A stretch of 64,000 nt of DNA from Paenibacillus sp. S150 (GCF_019352175.1 NZ_JACBYI010000012.1:1-64000); one strand, 5' to 3'. Counted from the first letter of the stretch, positions 52,848 to 61,565 are shown. Notes: generated by a model from the letters alone, not told the origin. A program made the numbers and translations.

Positions 52848-54359
52848 TTATGCCCTCACGCCCTTGCGCTTGCCGCTGCGGCGGAAGATATGCAGCAGCC
52901 ACGCACCGGATAGGCCCACTGCGGCGGAGCAGGTCAGGAACACCGCCATATAGCTGCCGTTCGAACCGGAAGCCCCGCCGCCGATCACCAGGCCGCCGGC
53001 CGCTGTACCGAACATCATCCCGATGTTGCGCGACAGCGCCAGAATACTGCTGACCCTGCCGAGTCTGCTTCTGGGCGCAAGCCCCATTACGATGCTGGTG
53101 TTCGGCGAAGTGATCATCCCCATCGCGCAGCCGAGCAGCACGACCGGAAGCACCAGCGCGCCGGCTCCAAGCGCAGGCGCTGCCAGCCCCAGCGCCAGCA
53201 GCGTTCCGCTCATGAGCAGCAGGCCTGCGGTCAGGATGCCCAGCGGCCCCTTGCGGTCCGAGAGGCTGCCGCTGAGCGGAGCCGTCACTACCAGCGCCAG
53301 CGGGTAGCCGATCATAATCAGGCCGACCAGGGCCGGCTCGGCCCCGGAGAGCCGGAGCACCGAAGGCAGCGCCAGCTGCGCGGCGAACGCCGCCATATAC
53401 GTGATCACCGTAATGGCAATGCCTGCGGCAAAGCTCCGGCCGGCCGGCAAGCTCTGCCCTTCATCAGCGGGCGGAGCACTCCGGGGGTCCGGCACAGCGC
53501 GGCTATGGGCGAGGCCCCCGCTCCGGACCTGGCCGGGCAACGGCGCATCCGCCGCCGCGTCAGCTCCTTCAGCCGCGCCGCCCCCCGCCCCATGCGAGGC
53601 TCTCGCCTGTGCGGCATAACCCGCTGCCGCACCGGCTGCCGCTGTGAACAGCAGCAGCACGGGCAGCGTCAGGAATGAGGATCTGCCGCCGAGATCGACG
53701 GCGAGCATCAGCGAGGACAGGCAAGCCGCGAACCATACCGCCTTGCCTATATCCAGCTTGCCCCCGGCCAATTCCGCATCCTGCGGAATCAGCTTCTGGG
53801 CAAACACGCCCACAACTGCCGCCACTGCCGCCAGCAGCCAGAAGTTGCTCTCCCAGGAAAACCACTGGATCAGGAAGCCGCCCAGACCCGGGCCGGCCAT
53901 GGAGCCTGCCGCCACAAAGGTGCTCATCAGTCCAAGCGCACGGCCGCGCTGCTCTTCAGGAAACACCGAAACGATCAGCGCCATATTGGTCGCCTGATAC
54001 ATCGAAGCGCCGATGCCCTGGAGGACCCGGAATCCGAGCAGCCAGGCGGCATTCGGGGCGAGGGCACAGCCCAAGGCCCCGGCGGCAAAGGCGAACAAGC
54101 CGAAGTTATGCACCTTGCGGCGGCCGATCTTATCCCCGAGGCGTCCCATGACGGGCAGCAGCACAGAGACCACGAGCAGGTAGATGCTGACCACCCATTG
54201 GGCGGAGGCTACCGGAATCCGCAGCTCCTGCGAAATATCAACCAGGGCAATATTGAACATCCCGGCGGAGAGATTGGACAGGAACGCGCCGAGGCAGATC
54301 ACCACCTTCACACCCGAACGGTTCACCGTCTGCTTGGACACTGCTGCCGGGAAGGTCAT
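52848..54359 (-). CDS. MFS transporter, DHA2-like
   Basis: This 503-residue membrane protein has about 14 helices. Motif A is LGDKIGRRKVHNFG and motif C AGSMAGPGLGGFLI, marking an exporter-type fold. A hydrophilic Ala/Gly-rich loop of about 60 residues (around 245-305) separates the halves. It overlaps the upstream amidase gene by four bases (ATGA), placing it last in an ABC transporter-amidase-MFS operon. It might export the product or excess substrate of the amidase; specificity is unknown. Confidence 0.88.
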   Translation of the reverse strand: MTFPAAVSKQTVNRSGVKVVICLGAFLSNLSAGMFNIALVDISQELRIPVASAQWVVSIYLLVVSVLLPVMGRLGDKIGRRKVHNFGLFAFAAGALGCALAPNAAWLLGFRVLQGIGASMYQATNMALIVSVFPEEQRGRALGLMSTFVAAGSMAGPGLGGFLIQWFSWESNFWLLAAVAAVVGVFAQKLIPQDAELAGGKLDIGKAVWFAACLSSLMLAVDLGGRSSFLTLPVLLLFTAAAGAAAGYAAQARASHGAGGGAAEGADAAADAPLPGQVRSGGLAHSRAVPDPRSAPPADEGQSLPAGRSFAAGIAITVITYMAAFAAQLALPSVLRLSGAEPALVGLIMIGYPLALVVTAPLSGSLSDRKGPLGILTAGLLLMSGTLLALGLAAPALGAGALVLPVVLLGCAMGMITSPNTSIVMGLAPRSRLGRVSSILALSRNIGMMFGTAAGGLVIGGGASGSNGSYMAVFLTCSAAVGLSGAWLLHIFRRSGKRKGVRA

Positions 54360-54994
54360 AGCATCTTTTGCAGCGGGGTCTGGTTCCAGATGTTCCAGTT
54401 AGCTTCGACTTCCACCGCTGAAGCAACAACCCCGAAGTACCCCTTCATATTCTCCAGCGTCATCTCATGCGCCGCTTGGGAGTAGGATGCGCAGGCATCT
54501 CCGACCAGCACGATGTGATAATCCAGCATGAAGCCGTCCCGCGCAGTCGATTCTACGCACACGTTGGTGCTGACTCCGGTCATGATCAGCGTTTCGATCT
54601 GGAGTGAACGCAGCACGGAGTCGAGGCGGGTATGGATAAACGCGCTATACCGGTGTTTGTTGACGACAATTTCTTCGGGGAGTGGGGCGACCTCATAGAA
54701 TTCAGCCCCCCAGCTCCCCCTGCGGCAGACGCCCATTGAGCCGCGGCCGGACCTTGAGGCCCATGCCGGCGAGTCCGTGGCTTTCTCATGAAACGTCTGG
54801 ATGTAAATCACCGGGACCTCCTGCGCCCTGGCCGCCGCGATCAGTCCATGCAGGCGCGGCATCATCTCGCTCACGCCGGACACATCGCTTCCGCCCGCAG
54901 CCAGCGCGCCTTCCGGGTGGCAGTAGTCATTCTGTACATCTACTATAATCAGTGCGGTTCTATCCGGCATAATCAGATCGGCAGTTAATTCCAT
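54356..54994 (-). CDS. Isochorismatase-family cysteine hydrolase (RutB-like)
   Basis: This 212-residue protein has the triad Asp (IIVDVQNDY), Lys (VNKHRYSAF) and Cys (GVSTNVCVEST) of isochorismatase-like amidohydrolases. Closest in look are RutB ureidoacrylate, biuret and N-carbamoyl amide hydrolases, which also carry the RSGRGSMG-type mid-segment and the cis-peptide before VST. It hydrolyses an amide or ureido bond in the cytosol. The frame reaches a GTG at 55003; AAAGAGGTG suits the ATG at 54994. Downstream of an ABC importer and coupled to an MFS gene, so it probably acts on the imported compound. Confidence 0.87.
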   Translation of the reverse strand: MELTADLIMPDRTALIIVDVQNDYCHPEGALAAGGSDVSGVSEMMPRLHGLIAAARAQEVPVIYIQTFHEKATDSPAWASRSGRGSMGVCRRGSWGAEFYEVAPLPEEIVVNKHRYSAFIHTRLDSVLRSLQIETLIMTGVSTNVCVESTARDGFMLDYHIVLVGDACASYSQAAHEMTLENMKGYFGVVASAVEVEANWNIWNQTPLQKML

Positions 54995-55032
54995 CGTCGT
55001 CACCTCTTTATTTTTTGAAGGCCGTGCGGCAC

Positions 55033-56088
55033 TTACTCAGCCGCTGTCTTGTCCACAAACTGCATGTCTACAAGTCCGTCGTATGTGTATTCGCCTTTAT
55101 AAATCCCCGTCTTGACCATCACCGTCATATCCTTGTCCAGCGCTTCCTCCGAGATCACCCCGTCCGGGCTCCAGAGCCGGTCTTCATATGCCCGGTCAAG
55201 CGCGGCCTGCGCCGCCGTATCCGAAAGGGTCGGAAATTCCTCCTTCAGCACCTTCATCGCCATGTCCTTATCGTTCTGTATGGACTTCAGCGCTTTGACT
55301 ACCGCATTAACCGCTTTTTGCACCGTCTCCGGGTCCTTCTCCAGCGTAGACTTTTTCACACTGAGCACAGAGTATGCATAATCGCCCATATCATGGAATT
55401 TGTAAAAAGGCTCGTCCCACACGCCTTTATCCATCCCGTCGCTGATCTGCGGTTCCGCGCCGTTCGCAATCTCAGCCGCCCCCTGCTGGACCATGGCTAC
55501 CACGGTCGAACCATCCGCCGGCTCCAGCAGCCGGACATCCTTTTGCGGGTCCAGACCCAGCTCCAGCAGCAGATATTGGGTCAGCAGATTCGGCGTGCCG
55601 CCATGCCGCCCGGCATTTACCTTTTTGCCCTGAATAAAGGCTTTTAATTCTTCGTCAGAGCTGCCCGCAGGGGCAGTCCCCTTCTTGGCCATCAAATACA
55701 CATTCGCACGGTTGACAACATTGCTCACGGAAATGATCGGATCGGAGTTGCCGATATTCGCCAGGGCATTGGATTCCGGCCCGCCGATGACACCCCAGGC
55801 ATCCCCGCTGACCACCGAAGTCACATGTGCGCCTCCCGCCGCCTGCAGCATCTCCACCTCAAGCCCTTCCTCTGCAAAATAACCCTCGCGCTGGGCCACA
55901 TACAGCGGCAGATAGCCGGTATAATGCAGCGGCTCGGCAATCACCAGCTTTTTCAGCTCTTTGCCTGCTTGACCGCCGGCGGCGGCACCGGCAGATTCGT
56001 TTCCTTTGCCGGCGCAGCCCGGCAGCAGAAGCATAATGGAAATCCCCAGCAGAACGGCGGACAGCTTGTTTTTGTTCACATTCATCAT
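55033..56088 (-). CDS. ABC transporter substrate-binding lipoprotein (NMT1/SsuA type)
   Basis: This 351-residue lipoprotein has a lipobox LLLPGC near residue 25. It is a periplasmic-binding-like fold of the nitrate/sulfonate/pyrimidine-precursor class (PLHYTGYLPLYVAQREGYFA, SVVSGDAWGVIGGPESNALA, AGRHGGTPNLLTQYLL). It captures a small solute outside the membrane for the adjacent permease and ATPase. GGAGAAAC lies before the start. Ligand unknown; the downstream amidase points to a ureido or amide compound. Confidence 0.9.
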   Translation of the reverse strand: MMNVNKNKLSAVLLGISIMLLLPGCAGKGNESAGAAAGGQAGKELKKLVIAEPLHYTGYLPLYVAQREGYFAEEGLEVEMLQAAGGAHVTSVVSGDAWGVIGGPESNALANIGNSDPIISVSNVVNRANVYLMAKKGTAPAGSSDEELKAFIQGKKVNAGRHGGTPNLLTQYLLLELGLDPQKDVRLLEPADGSTVVAMVQQGAAEIANGAEPQISDGMDKGVWDEPFYKFHDMGDYAYSVLSVKKSTLEKDPETVQKAVNAVVKALKSIQNDKDMAMKVLKEEFPTLSDTAAQAALDRAYEDRLWSPDGVISEEALDKDMTVMVKTGIYKGEYTYDGLVDMQFVDKTAAE

Positions 56089-56127
56089 TTGTTTCTCCCC
56101 CTTGAATTAGTCTGGCGCCCACCGGCC

Positions 56128-57015
56128 TTATGCCTTCTTCATTCCGTACCCCCTGGACAGCCACTTCTCCAGCAGCACAACTCCCATGTACATTACCATC
56201 GACAGCGCCGACAGAACGGCCACACCCACCCAGACCAGATTAATATCCAGAATCGTCCCGGCATAAATGACCATGCGGCCGATCCCGTGGCTGGAGGCGA
56301 TAAACTCTCCCACGATGGCGCCGGCCAGCGACAGGGCGATGTTAATCCGCAGACTGCTGATCATCCAGGGCATGGCCCAGGGAATGACAACTTTGGTGAA
56401 CACCTGATGGCGTTTCGCCCCGAGGGAATACATAAGCTTCTCCATCTCCTTGTCCACACTCTGCACCCCGCTGTGCGCCGACAAGGCCGCAACCACCACT
56501 GTCATGGCAAAAGCGAGCGCAACCTTCGAGAAAAAGCCGATGCCCAGCAGAATCACCAGGATGGGCGCCAGCGCCAGCTTCGGCATTGCATTCAGCAGAA
56601 TCAGAAAGGGCTCGCTGATCCCCGCAAATTTGCGCGACCACCAGAAGGAAAGACCGAGCAGCGAGCCCAGCACGGTGCCGCCGATAAAGCCAAAAATTGT
56701 CGAACCCGACGTATACGCAATATCCTGGAGCAGTGTGCCCTCTGTGATCTGCGTCCAGGTCGTACTCAGAATGCGGACCGGGCTGCTCCAATAGTAGGAA
56801 TCCAGCCAGCCGGTCCGGGTGAACAGCTCCCAGCAGAGCACAACCAGCAGCGCTACTGTCAGACGGCCGGTGCCTATGATCCTCCGGGTCCGGCGCGCGG
56901 TTCCCTCTTCGTCCTGGATGAACGGCTCACCTTGCCTTTTTTCCGGCTTCAACGCCGTATTCCCGCCTGTCTCCAGCTTGTGAATGACATAACCTTTCTT
57001 CTGAACATTCTCCAT
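56128..57015 (-). CDS. ABC transporter permease (SsuC/TauC type)
   Basis: This 295-residue membrane protein has six helices and the EAA-type loop (MYSLGAKRHQVFTKVVIPWA) that docks on the ATPase. The first 50 residues are hydrophilic. The frame is open to 57126, but the ATG at 57015 follows AAGGAGG by 8 bases. Forms the channel of the importer. Middle gene of the operon. Confidence 0.92.
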   Translation of the reverse strand: MENVQKKGYVIHKLETGGNTALKPEKRQGEPFIQDEEGTARRTRRIIGTGRLTVALLVVLCWELFTRTGWLDSYYWSSPVRILSTTWTQITEGTLLQDIAYTSGSTIFGFIGGTVLGSLLGLSFWWSRKFAGISEPFLILLNAMPKLALAPILVILLGIGFFSKVALAFAMTVVVAALSAHSGVQSVDKEMEKLMYSLGAKRHQVFTKVVIPWAMPWMISSLRINIALSLAGAIVGEFIASSHGIGRMVIYAGTILDINLVWVGVAVLSALSMVMYMGVVLLEKWLSRGYGMKKA

Positions 57016-57144
57016 CCTCTTGTCCTCCTTCTTGTATGTGCCTGCGCGGCCTGCAAAATCCGGCCCAAAACCCGCAGTGGAAGCATGGCATAAACTATTG
57101 CCCAGATAAATTGAAGCCCTGCACATACCCGCTCCGCCTAAAGC

Positions 57145-57927
57145 TCAAGAGATATGCGCAGCCTGCCCGCCGCCGCCCGACAGCAGATTCAGCAGATGGG
57201 CCTTCAGTTCCATGAAAGATGCCGACACAGTATCTTCCTGATGTCTGGGACGCGGCATATCGACGGTGATTTTGGAAATGATCCGCCCCGGCCGCCCGGA
57301 GAATACATAAATGTCATCCGAGAGATAGATCGCCTCATCAATATCATGGGTGACGAACAATACCGTCTTGCGGAAGTCCTCCCAAATCTCCAGCAGCCAG
57401 TTCTGCATCGTCAGCCGGGTCTGCGCGTCCAGAGCACCGAAGGGCTCGTCCAGCAAAATAATATCCCGGTCATACAGCAGGGTGCGCAGCAGAGCGGCCC
57501 GCTGCCGCATGCCGCCGGACAGCTCAGCGGGATAATGTTTGCCGAAGCCCTTCAGCCCATAACGGTCCATTAGGGGCTGGGCCCGGGCCACCGCCTCTTT
57601 GCGCGGCACTCCGCGGATTTCCATCCCTAGAATAATGTTGTCCAGAATGGTCCGCCACGGGAGCAGCATATCCTTCTGCAGCATGTAGCCCACATGTCCG
57701 GTTTTGCCGATAATATCCTGCCCGTCGGCCAGCACACGCCCCGTGGAAGGCGGCATCAGACCGGCGATGATGTTGAACAGCGTGGATTTGCCGCAGCCGC
57801 TGGGACCGATAATGCTGACGAATCTCCCTTCTTCAATGGATAGATTCGTTTCCTGCATGGCGGGCACTTCCTGGCCGTCGCGGCGGAACCATTTGCTTAC
57901 TCCGGCAATTTCAATCTTCGTTTTCAT
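57145..57927 (-). CDS. ABC transporter ATPase (SsuB/TauB type)
   Basis: A 260-residue nucleotide-binding subunit with Walker A GPSGCGKST (about 42-50), Q-loop, signature LSGGMRQRAALLRTL, Walker B IILLDEPFGALD and the switch His in THDIDEAI. It energises uptake by the permease. It is the first gene of the operon, with GGGAGG before the start. It begins 105 bases after the MpsC-family gene, across a terminator-like leader. Confidence 0.93.
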   Translation of the reverse strand: MKTKIEIAGVSKWFRRDGQEVPAMQETNLSIEEGRFVSIIGPSGCGKSTLFNIIAGLMPPSTGRVLADGQDIIGKTGHVGYMLQKDMLLPWRTILDNIILGMEIRGVPRKEAVARAQPLMDRYGLKGFGKHYPAELSGGMRQRAALLRTLLYDRDIILLDEPFGALDAQTRLTMQNWLLEIWEDFRKTVLFVTHDIDEAIYLSDDIYVFSGRPGRIISKITVDMPRPRHQEDTVSASFMELKAHLLNLLSGGGGQAAHIS

Positions 57928-57956
57928 AGAATCAGCCTCCCGATTTCAAATTGATA

Positions 57957-58015
57957 ACAAAAAAGCCGCCAGCTTCAGGGCACAGCCATAAAGGCCATAT
58001 CCGAAAACTGACGGC
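57957..58015 (-). terminator. Terminator or leader hairpin between MpsC-like gene and ABC operon
   Basis: On the minus strand GCCGTCAG (58015-58008) pairs with CTGGCGGC (57972-57965), then TTTTTT. An enclosed 35-base segment could form another stem. It ends transcription of the MpsC-family gene; an attenuator role for the ABC operon is possible but unproved. Confidence 0.7.
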
Positions 58016-58032
58016 AGGTCGGCTCTCTTCAT

Positions 58033-58407
58033 TCAGAGTTCCAACGTAACGTTCAGGTAATGCTCCAAGTCCTTCTCCAAAATTATGATCGTACCGGAAT
58101 ACTCGGTCTCCACATCATAATCTTTAAGAACGGCTTTGATATCCAATTGAAATTCATCCATAAAAGCCTGCTTGATCTCGCTCTTGAACACTTCATGCAG
58201 CACCAGGTTAATTCTCCGGCCGGCCGAAGCATCATGCGTATCCAGCACCTTCAGCACGGGAGCGCGGCTGTTAATGGATAAGATAATAATCTTGTTTCCC
58301 ACAAAATCGACCTTCTGCTGCTTGACGCCGGCGTTGAACAGCTTCTTGTTGATCTCGTTGTAAATCCGTAAAATATCCTGTTTCCATTGTCCGGCGGAAG
58401 CGATCAT
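58033..58407 (-). CDS. DUF2294 / MpsC-family protein
   Basis: This 124-residue soluble alpha/beta protein matches DUF2294 (LRIYNEINKKLFNAGVKQQK, DFVGNKIIILSINSRAPVLK, ELDIKAVLKDYDVETEYSG-like end). One family member, MpsC, belongs to a sodium-translocating membrane-potential system, but most relatives are stand-alone and unstudied. No membrane partner gene is next to it. The ATG at 58407 is preferred over a GTG three codons earlier because of AAGGTG upstream. Function here is uncertain. Confidence 0.8.
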   Translation of the reverse strand: MIASAGQWKQDILRIYNEINKKLFNAGVKQQKVDFVGNKIIILSINSRAPVLKVLDTHDASAGRRINLVLHEVFKSEIKQAFMDEFQLDIKAVLKDYDVETEYSGTIIILEKDLEHYLNVTLEL

Positions 58408-58433
58408 CGCGGTCACACCTTCATAGCCAAGAT

Positions 58434-58538
58434 AATGTCACATTAGGTCACAAGCACAAAGGAAAATGTATCATCACCCGCCGCTTATACATCATTATAG
58501 ATAAATTGATAGAGTTGTCAATAAAATAATGTCACATT
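58434..58538. promoter_or_regulatory. Paired AATGTCACATT sites
   Basis: The near-palindrome AATGTCACATT occurs at 58434-58444 and 58528-58538, each followed by a few bases and ACAAGCA. They lie just upstream of the MpsC-family gene, in AT-rich sequence. They could be operator sites; no regulator is known. Confidence 0.35.
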
Positions 58539-58763
58539 AAATAACACAAGCAAGAAAATGAATGAATTATGTAATATAATGTAACAGCTGCTTTTATGCA
58601 TGATAGGTTTCGTCCGGCATTCTTAATGCTAACGGGTACTTACACCCGTTATAGAAGTCAACTGCGTAAAATTGGCCGCCCTGAAGATCATGAGGCAGAG
58701 GAAGACAAGGTAAAACTTGATGGTTGTCAGGGTTCAGTGCTGGCGGGGAGCCGCTCCAGGCTT

Positions 58764-58952
58764 TAAGTGGAAAAAGTAACACTAATCGAAGCTTTTCGGC
58801 CCCCTTGGCAGCATGAAGTGGAAAAAGTAACACTAATTCGATCAAATTAGCGATCAGCCGCCGAAATTCCCCAAATTAGGTGTACAAAATCCCACTAATC
58901 CCGTTGTGGCACGAATCCCGGAGAATTTAGTGGTACAAAATCCACTTGGCAG
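58764..58952 (+). repeat. Family D element
   Basis: Two direct copies of AAGTGGAAAAAGTAACACTA at the left, then ACAAAATCCCACTAAT and a right end ACAAAATCCACTTGG. The spacing of about 190 bases matches other copies. The short frames across it are not genes. Confidence 0.7.
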
Positions 58953-59117
58953 TTCTGGTTACGAAGGCTGCGGCGGGGCTTCCGTAACTCAACTCCGGGG
59001 AACGATTCTCGCTTTGGCTCTTTAAGTTGCGGATTTGGCAAGCCTTAACCTGGCGGTCATCTATGAAAATTCCATAATTTGTAATATACCGCCTTTTTTC
59101 CTTTAGAGACTCTAACA

Positions 59118-59195
59118 GTGGAAAAAACTTACGGGACGTTGTACTAGCCCGGGCGGGAAGCCGGCGGCGAATCAGCGGTACTAATTCCACTTGGC
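59118..59195 (+). repeat. Family D fragment
   Basis: Short form running from AGTGGAAAAAACTTACGG to CGGTACTAATTCCACTTGG. The rest of 58953-59299 shows nothing recognisable. Confidence 0.45.
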
Positions 59196-59299
59196 AGCTG
59201 CGCCAAAGTGAACGTTTGTTTTGCCCGGCGGCATCTGGATAGATGGGAGACTCGGGTCAGGCAGGTCCGCTTGCTCATGTTTCAAAATGCCTTGTACAG

Positions 59300-59365
59300 G
59301 AAGAAACGGCACCATCCTTGTAATGGATGGTACCGTTTCAGCGAGAAGTACAAGGATAATCTATA
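59300..59365 (+). repeat. Family C repeat, divergent copy
   Basis: AAACGGCACCATCC-TTGTAAT-GGATGGTACCGTTT is a near-perfect hairpin, followed by CAGCGAGAAGTACAAGGATA and ATCTATAGCG as in other C copies. It abuts the stop of the ADP-ribosylglycohydrolase gene and may help end its transcription. Confidence 0.55.
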
Positions 59366-60284
59366 GCGCCCGCTCCGTGAACAGCCGCCCGGCGTAGCCG
59401 CTGATCAGCCCGCGCAGAGCCAGCTTGTCCGACCACTCCGCAGGAATGCCGCTCAGGCCGTAATAGGCTCCGGCAATCTGGCCGTAGACTGCTCCGGTCG
59501 TATCGGCATCATCGCCGAGATTGACGGCCAGCAGTGCGCCCTCGGCAAAGCTGGAGGACCGGTGAAACGCCCACAGGGCCGCTTCCAGCGATTGCACCAC
59601 ATAGCCGGAGCCCTGAATCTCCGGCGGTTCCTTAAGCTTGTAGGAACCATGCTTAATGTCCAGAATGCTGCGGGACAGCGCGTCCTCATGAAGCCAGCCG
59701 CCGAAGGCTTCCGGAGCCAGCATCTCCTGCTTGCTCCAGCCGTGCAGCCCGGCGAGGAGGTAAGCCGCCAGCAGGCGGCAGGCATCCACACACTCTGCGG
59801 CTGCATGTGTCGTACGCGAGCTTCGCGCAGCGTACTCTATCGCAGCTTCCGGGTCCTCCGCGTAGTACATGACTACGGGAGCCAGACGCATGATCGAGCC
59901 GTTCCCGGCGGCACGAGGATCAGCCGAGCCGCTGCAGGCTTCGCCGCTGTCCTCGAAATGCAGCAGCGCGGAGCGCGTGGCATTCCCGATGTCAAAGCAT
60001 TCCCCCGTGCTGCTGAGATAGCCCTCGCGGAACCACCTTACATACCGCCGCAGCTGATCGGCGGGATCAAAGCCCGAAGCCGCCAGCAGGCTGTCCGCCA
60101 GGCACAGCGCCATAGAGGTATCATCGGTCCATTGCCCCGGCTGCAGCCCGAACACCCCGCCGCCGACAATGTCCTCCAGCGGCGCAAAGGTCCCCGGAGC
60201 CTTGAATTCGGCAGTGGTCCCCAGCGCATCGCCCGCTGCCAGCCCTTGCAGGCAGCCTTGGTACCGGCCGCTGTCCAGTGTCAT
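59361..60284 (-). CDS. ADP-ribosylglycohydrolase family protein
   Basis: This 307-residue all-helical protein has the dinuclear magnesium motifs of the ARH/DraG family: TDDTSM at about 53-58 and NLGDDADTTGAVYGQ near 255-269, plus GNGSIMR. Such enzymes remove ADP-ribose from protein or nucleic acid side chains, or hydrolyse related N-glycosidic bonds. It is coupled by ATGA to a small membrane protein gene, itself coupled to an oxidoreductase gene. GGAGGT precedes its ATG. Physiological target unknown. Confidence 0.9.
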   Translation of the reverse strand: MTLDSGRYQGCLQGLAAGDALGTTAEFKAPGTFAPLEDIVGGGVFGLQPGQWTDDTSMALCLADSLLAASGFDPADQLRRYVRWFREGYLSSTGECFDIGNATRSALLHFEDSGEACSGSADPRAAGNGSIMRLAPVVMYYAEDPEAAIEYAARSSRTTHAAAECVDACRLLAAYLLAGLHGWSKQEMLAPEAFGGWLHEDALSRSILDIKHGSYKLKEPPEIQGSGYVVQSLEAALWAFHRSSSFAEGALLAVNLGDDADTTGAVYGQIAGAYYGLSGIPAEWSDKLALRGLISGYAGRLFTERAL

Positions 60285-60487
60285 TTCGCACCTCCTGCAC
60301 TTCTTCTTCTGAACATGGCCGGGAGCCCGCTGCCGGCCAGGGCAATGACCGTATACATGACGGCATAGAACACCGCTCCCTTGCCGCCAAGCAGCAGCAA
60401 ATAGATGGAGAGCAGAAACAGCAACAGGTAAAGCCCTGTGTGTATGGGCAGCCTAAGCGTTAATGGATGTATCCGACGTTTATTCAC
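60281..60487 (-). CDS. Small two-helix membrane protein
   Basis: A 68-residue product starting at GTG 60487, which overlaps the stop of the oxidoreductase gene (GGTGAATAA). The frame is open to 60514, but no better start is visible. Two hydrophobic helices (THTGLYLLLFLLSIYLLLLG-like and AVFYAVMYTVIALAGSGLPA) are followed by a basic tail. Sandwiched and coupled between the oxidoreductase and ADP-ribosylglycohydrolase. No family recognised. Confidence 0.6.
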   Translation of the reverse strand: MNKRRIHPLTLRLPIHTGLYLLLFLLSIYLLLLGGKGAVFYAVMYTVIALAGSGLPAMFRRRSAGGAK

Positions 60488-61478
60488 CCGGATAGGTGAG
60501 CCCCCACCCGGCACGGACCTGATCCAGCAGCTTCAGAATGGCCACCGATTCATCCAGTGTCAGCTCCGGGCTCTCCGTCAGTCCCGCCTGCAGGCAGCGG
60601 CCGACTTCCTCGGCTTCAAAGGCATAGCCGATGGAAGCGCGGTCATCCTCGAAGGTCTCCACAAGCTCGCTGCCGGCATACAGCTCGGCGGACTTCGGGT
60701 TCACAAAGGAGCCCTTAACGGCAATATATCCTTCCGTTCCGAACACATGTGCTTCCTGCAGCATATTCAGGCGCACCCCGCCGTTCAAGGAAGCCGCTTT
60801 GCCGTCTCCATAGGACAGCAGCAATGAGAAGTGCTCGTCCACACCCGTTTCACCTATATGCACAGTGCTGGCTATGCTCTCCGGATGCGGCCCAAGGATC
60901 ATGGAGGCAAAAGAAATCGGATAAATCCCGACGTCCAGCAGTGCCCCTCCGCCCAGCGCCGGGTTCAGCAGACGGCCCTCGGGATTCCAGTCGGCACGGA
61001 AGCCCATATCCGCCTTGACCAGCCGGACGTCGCCGATCCGCCCTGCGGCGATCCATTCCCTGACCTTGGCATTGGCCGGAATATAGCGGCTCCACATGGC
61101 TTCCATCAGGAACAGCTTATGCTCACGGGCATACGCCACGATTTCCTCCAGCTCAGCGCTGTTCACCGTGAACGGCTTCTCGCAGAGCACCGCCTTGCCG
61201 GCACGCAGCGCGAGCAGCGCGTTGTCTTTATGAAAAGGATGCGGCGTCCCGATATAGACAGCATCCACCTCCGGATCATTTACCAAATCCTCATACGTGG
61301 CATGGGCAACGGAAATGCCGTGATTTTTGGCAAACTCGTCGGCGCTTTCCTGATTCCGCGAACCTACCGCATAGGCAATCCCGTTGCTGGTATGGGCCAG
61401 ATCGGTTACGAACTGATGGGCGATCCAGCCGGTGCTGAGAATTCCCCATTTTACCTTGTAAGCGTTATCGAGTGTCAT
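60480..61478 (-). CDS. Gfo/Idh/MocA-family oxidoreductase
   Basis: This 332-residue protein has an N-terminal Rossmann domain (VKWGILSTGWIAHQFV; the usual G-x-G-x2-A pattern is GILSTGWIA) and the catalytic-region EKPFTVN (the conserved EKP lysine). The C-terminal alpha/beta domain (about 125-330) contains LGGGALLDVGIYPISF, with the Gly-x3-Asp-x-Gly-x3 segment of the family. It oxidises or reduces a sugar or cyclitol with NAD(P). The frame reaches 61526; AAGGAGGA precedes the ATG at 61478 by 7 bases. First gene of a three-gene coupled operon. Confidence 0.9.
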   Translation of the reverse strand: MTLDNAYKVKWGILSTGWIAHQFVTDLAHTSNGIAYAVGSRNQESADEFAKNHGISVAHATYEDLVNDPEVDAVYIGTPHPFHKDNALLALRAGKAVLCEKPFTVNSAELEEIVAYAREHKLFLMEAMWSRYIPANAKVREWIAAGRIGDVRLVKADMGFRADWNPEGRLLNPALGGGALLDVGIYPISFASMILGPHPESIASTVHIGETGVDEHFSLLLSYGDGKAASLNGGVRLNMLQEAHVFGTEGYIAVKGSFVNPKSAELYAGSELVETFEDDRASIGYAFEAEEVGRCLQAGLTESPELTLDESVAILKLLDQVRAGWGLTYPGE

Positions 61479-61565
61479 TGATGAATCCTCCTTATTAGTA
61501 AGCTCGGGTCCTTTTGATTCTATCAAACTATCCCCTGTGAGTACAGGCAGCGCCGTCTCTGACCG

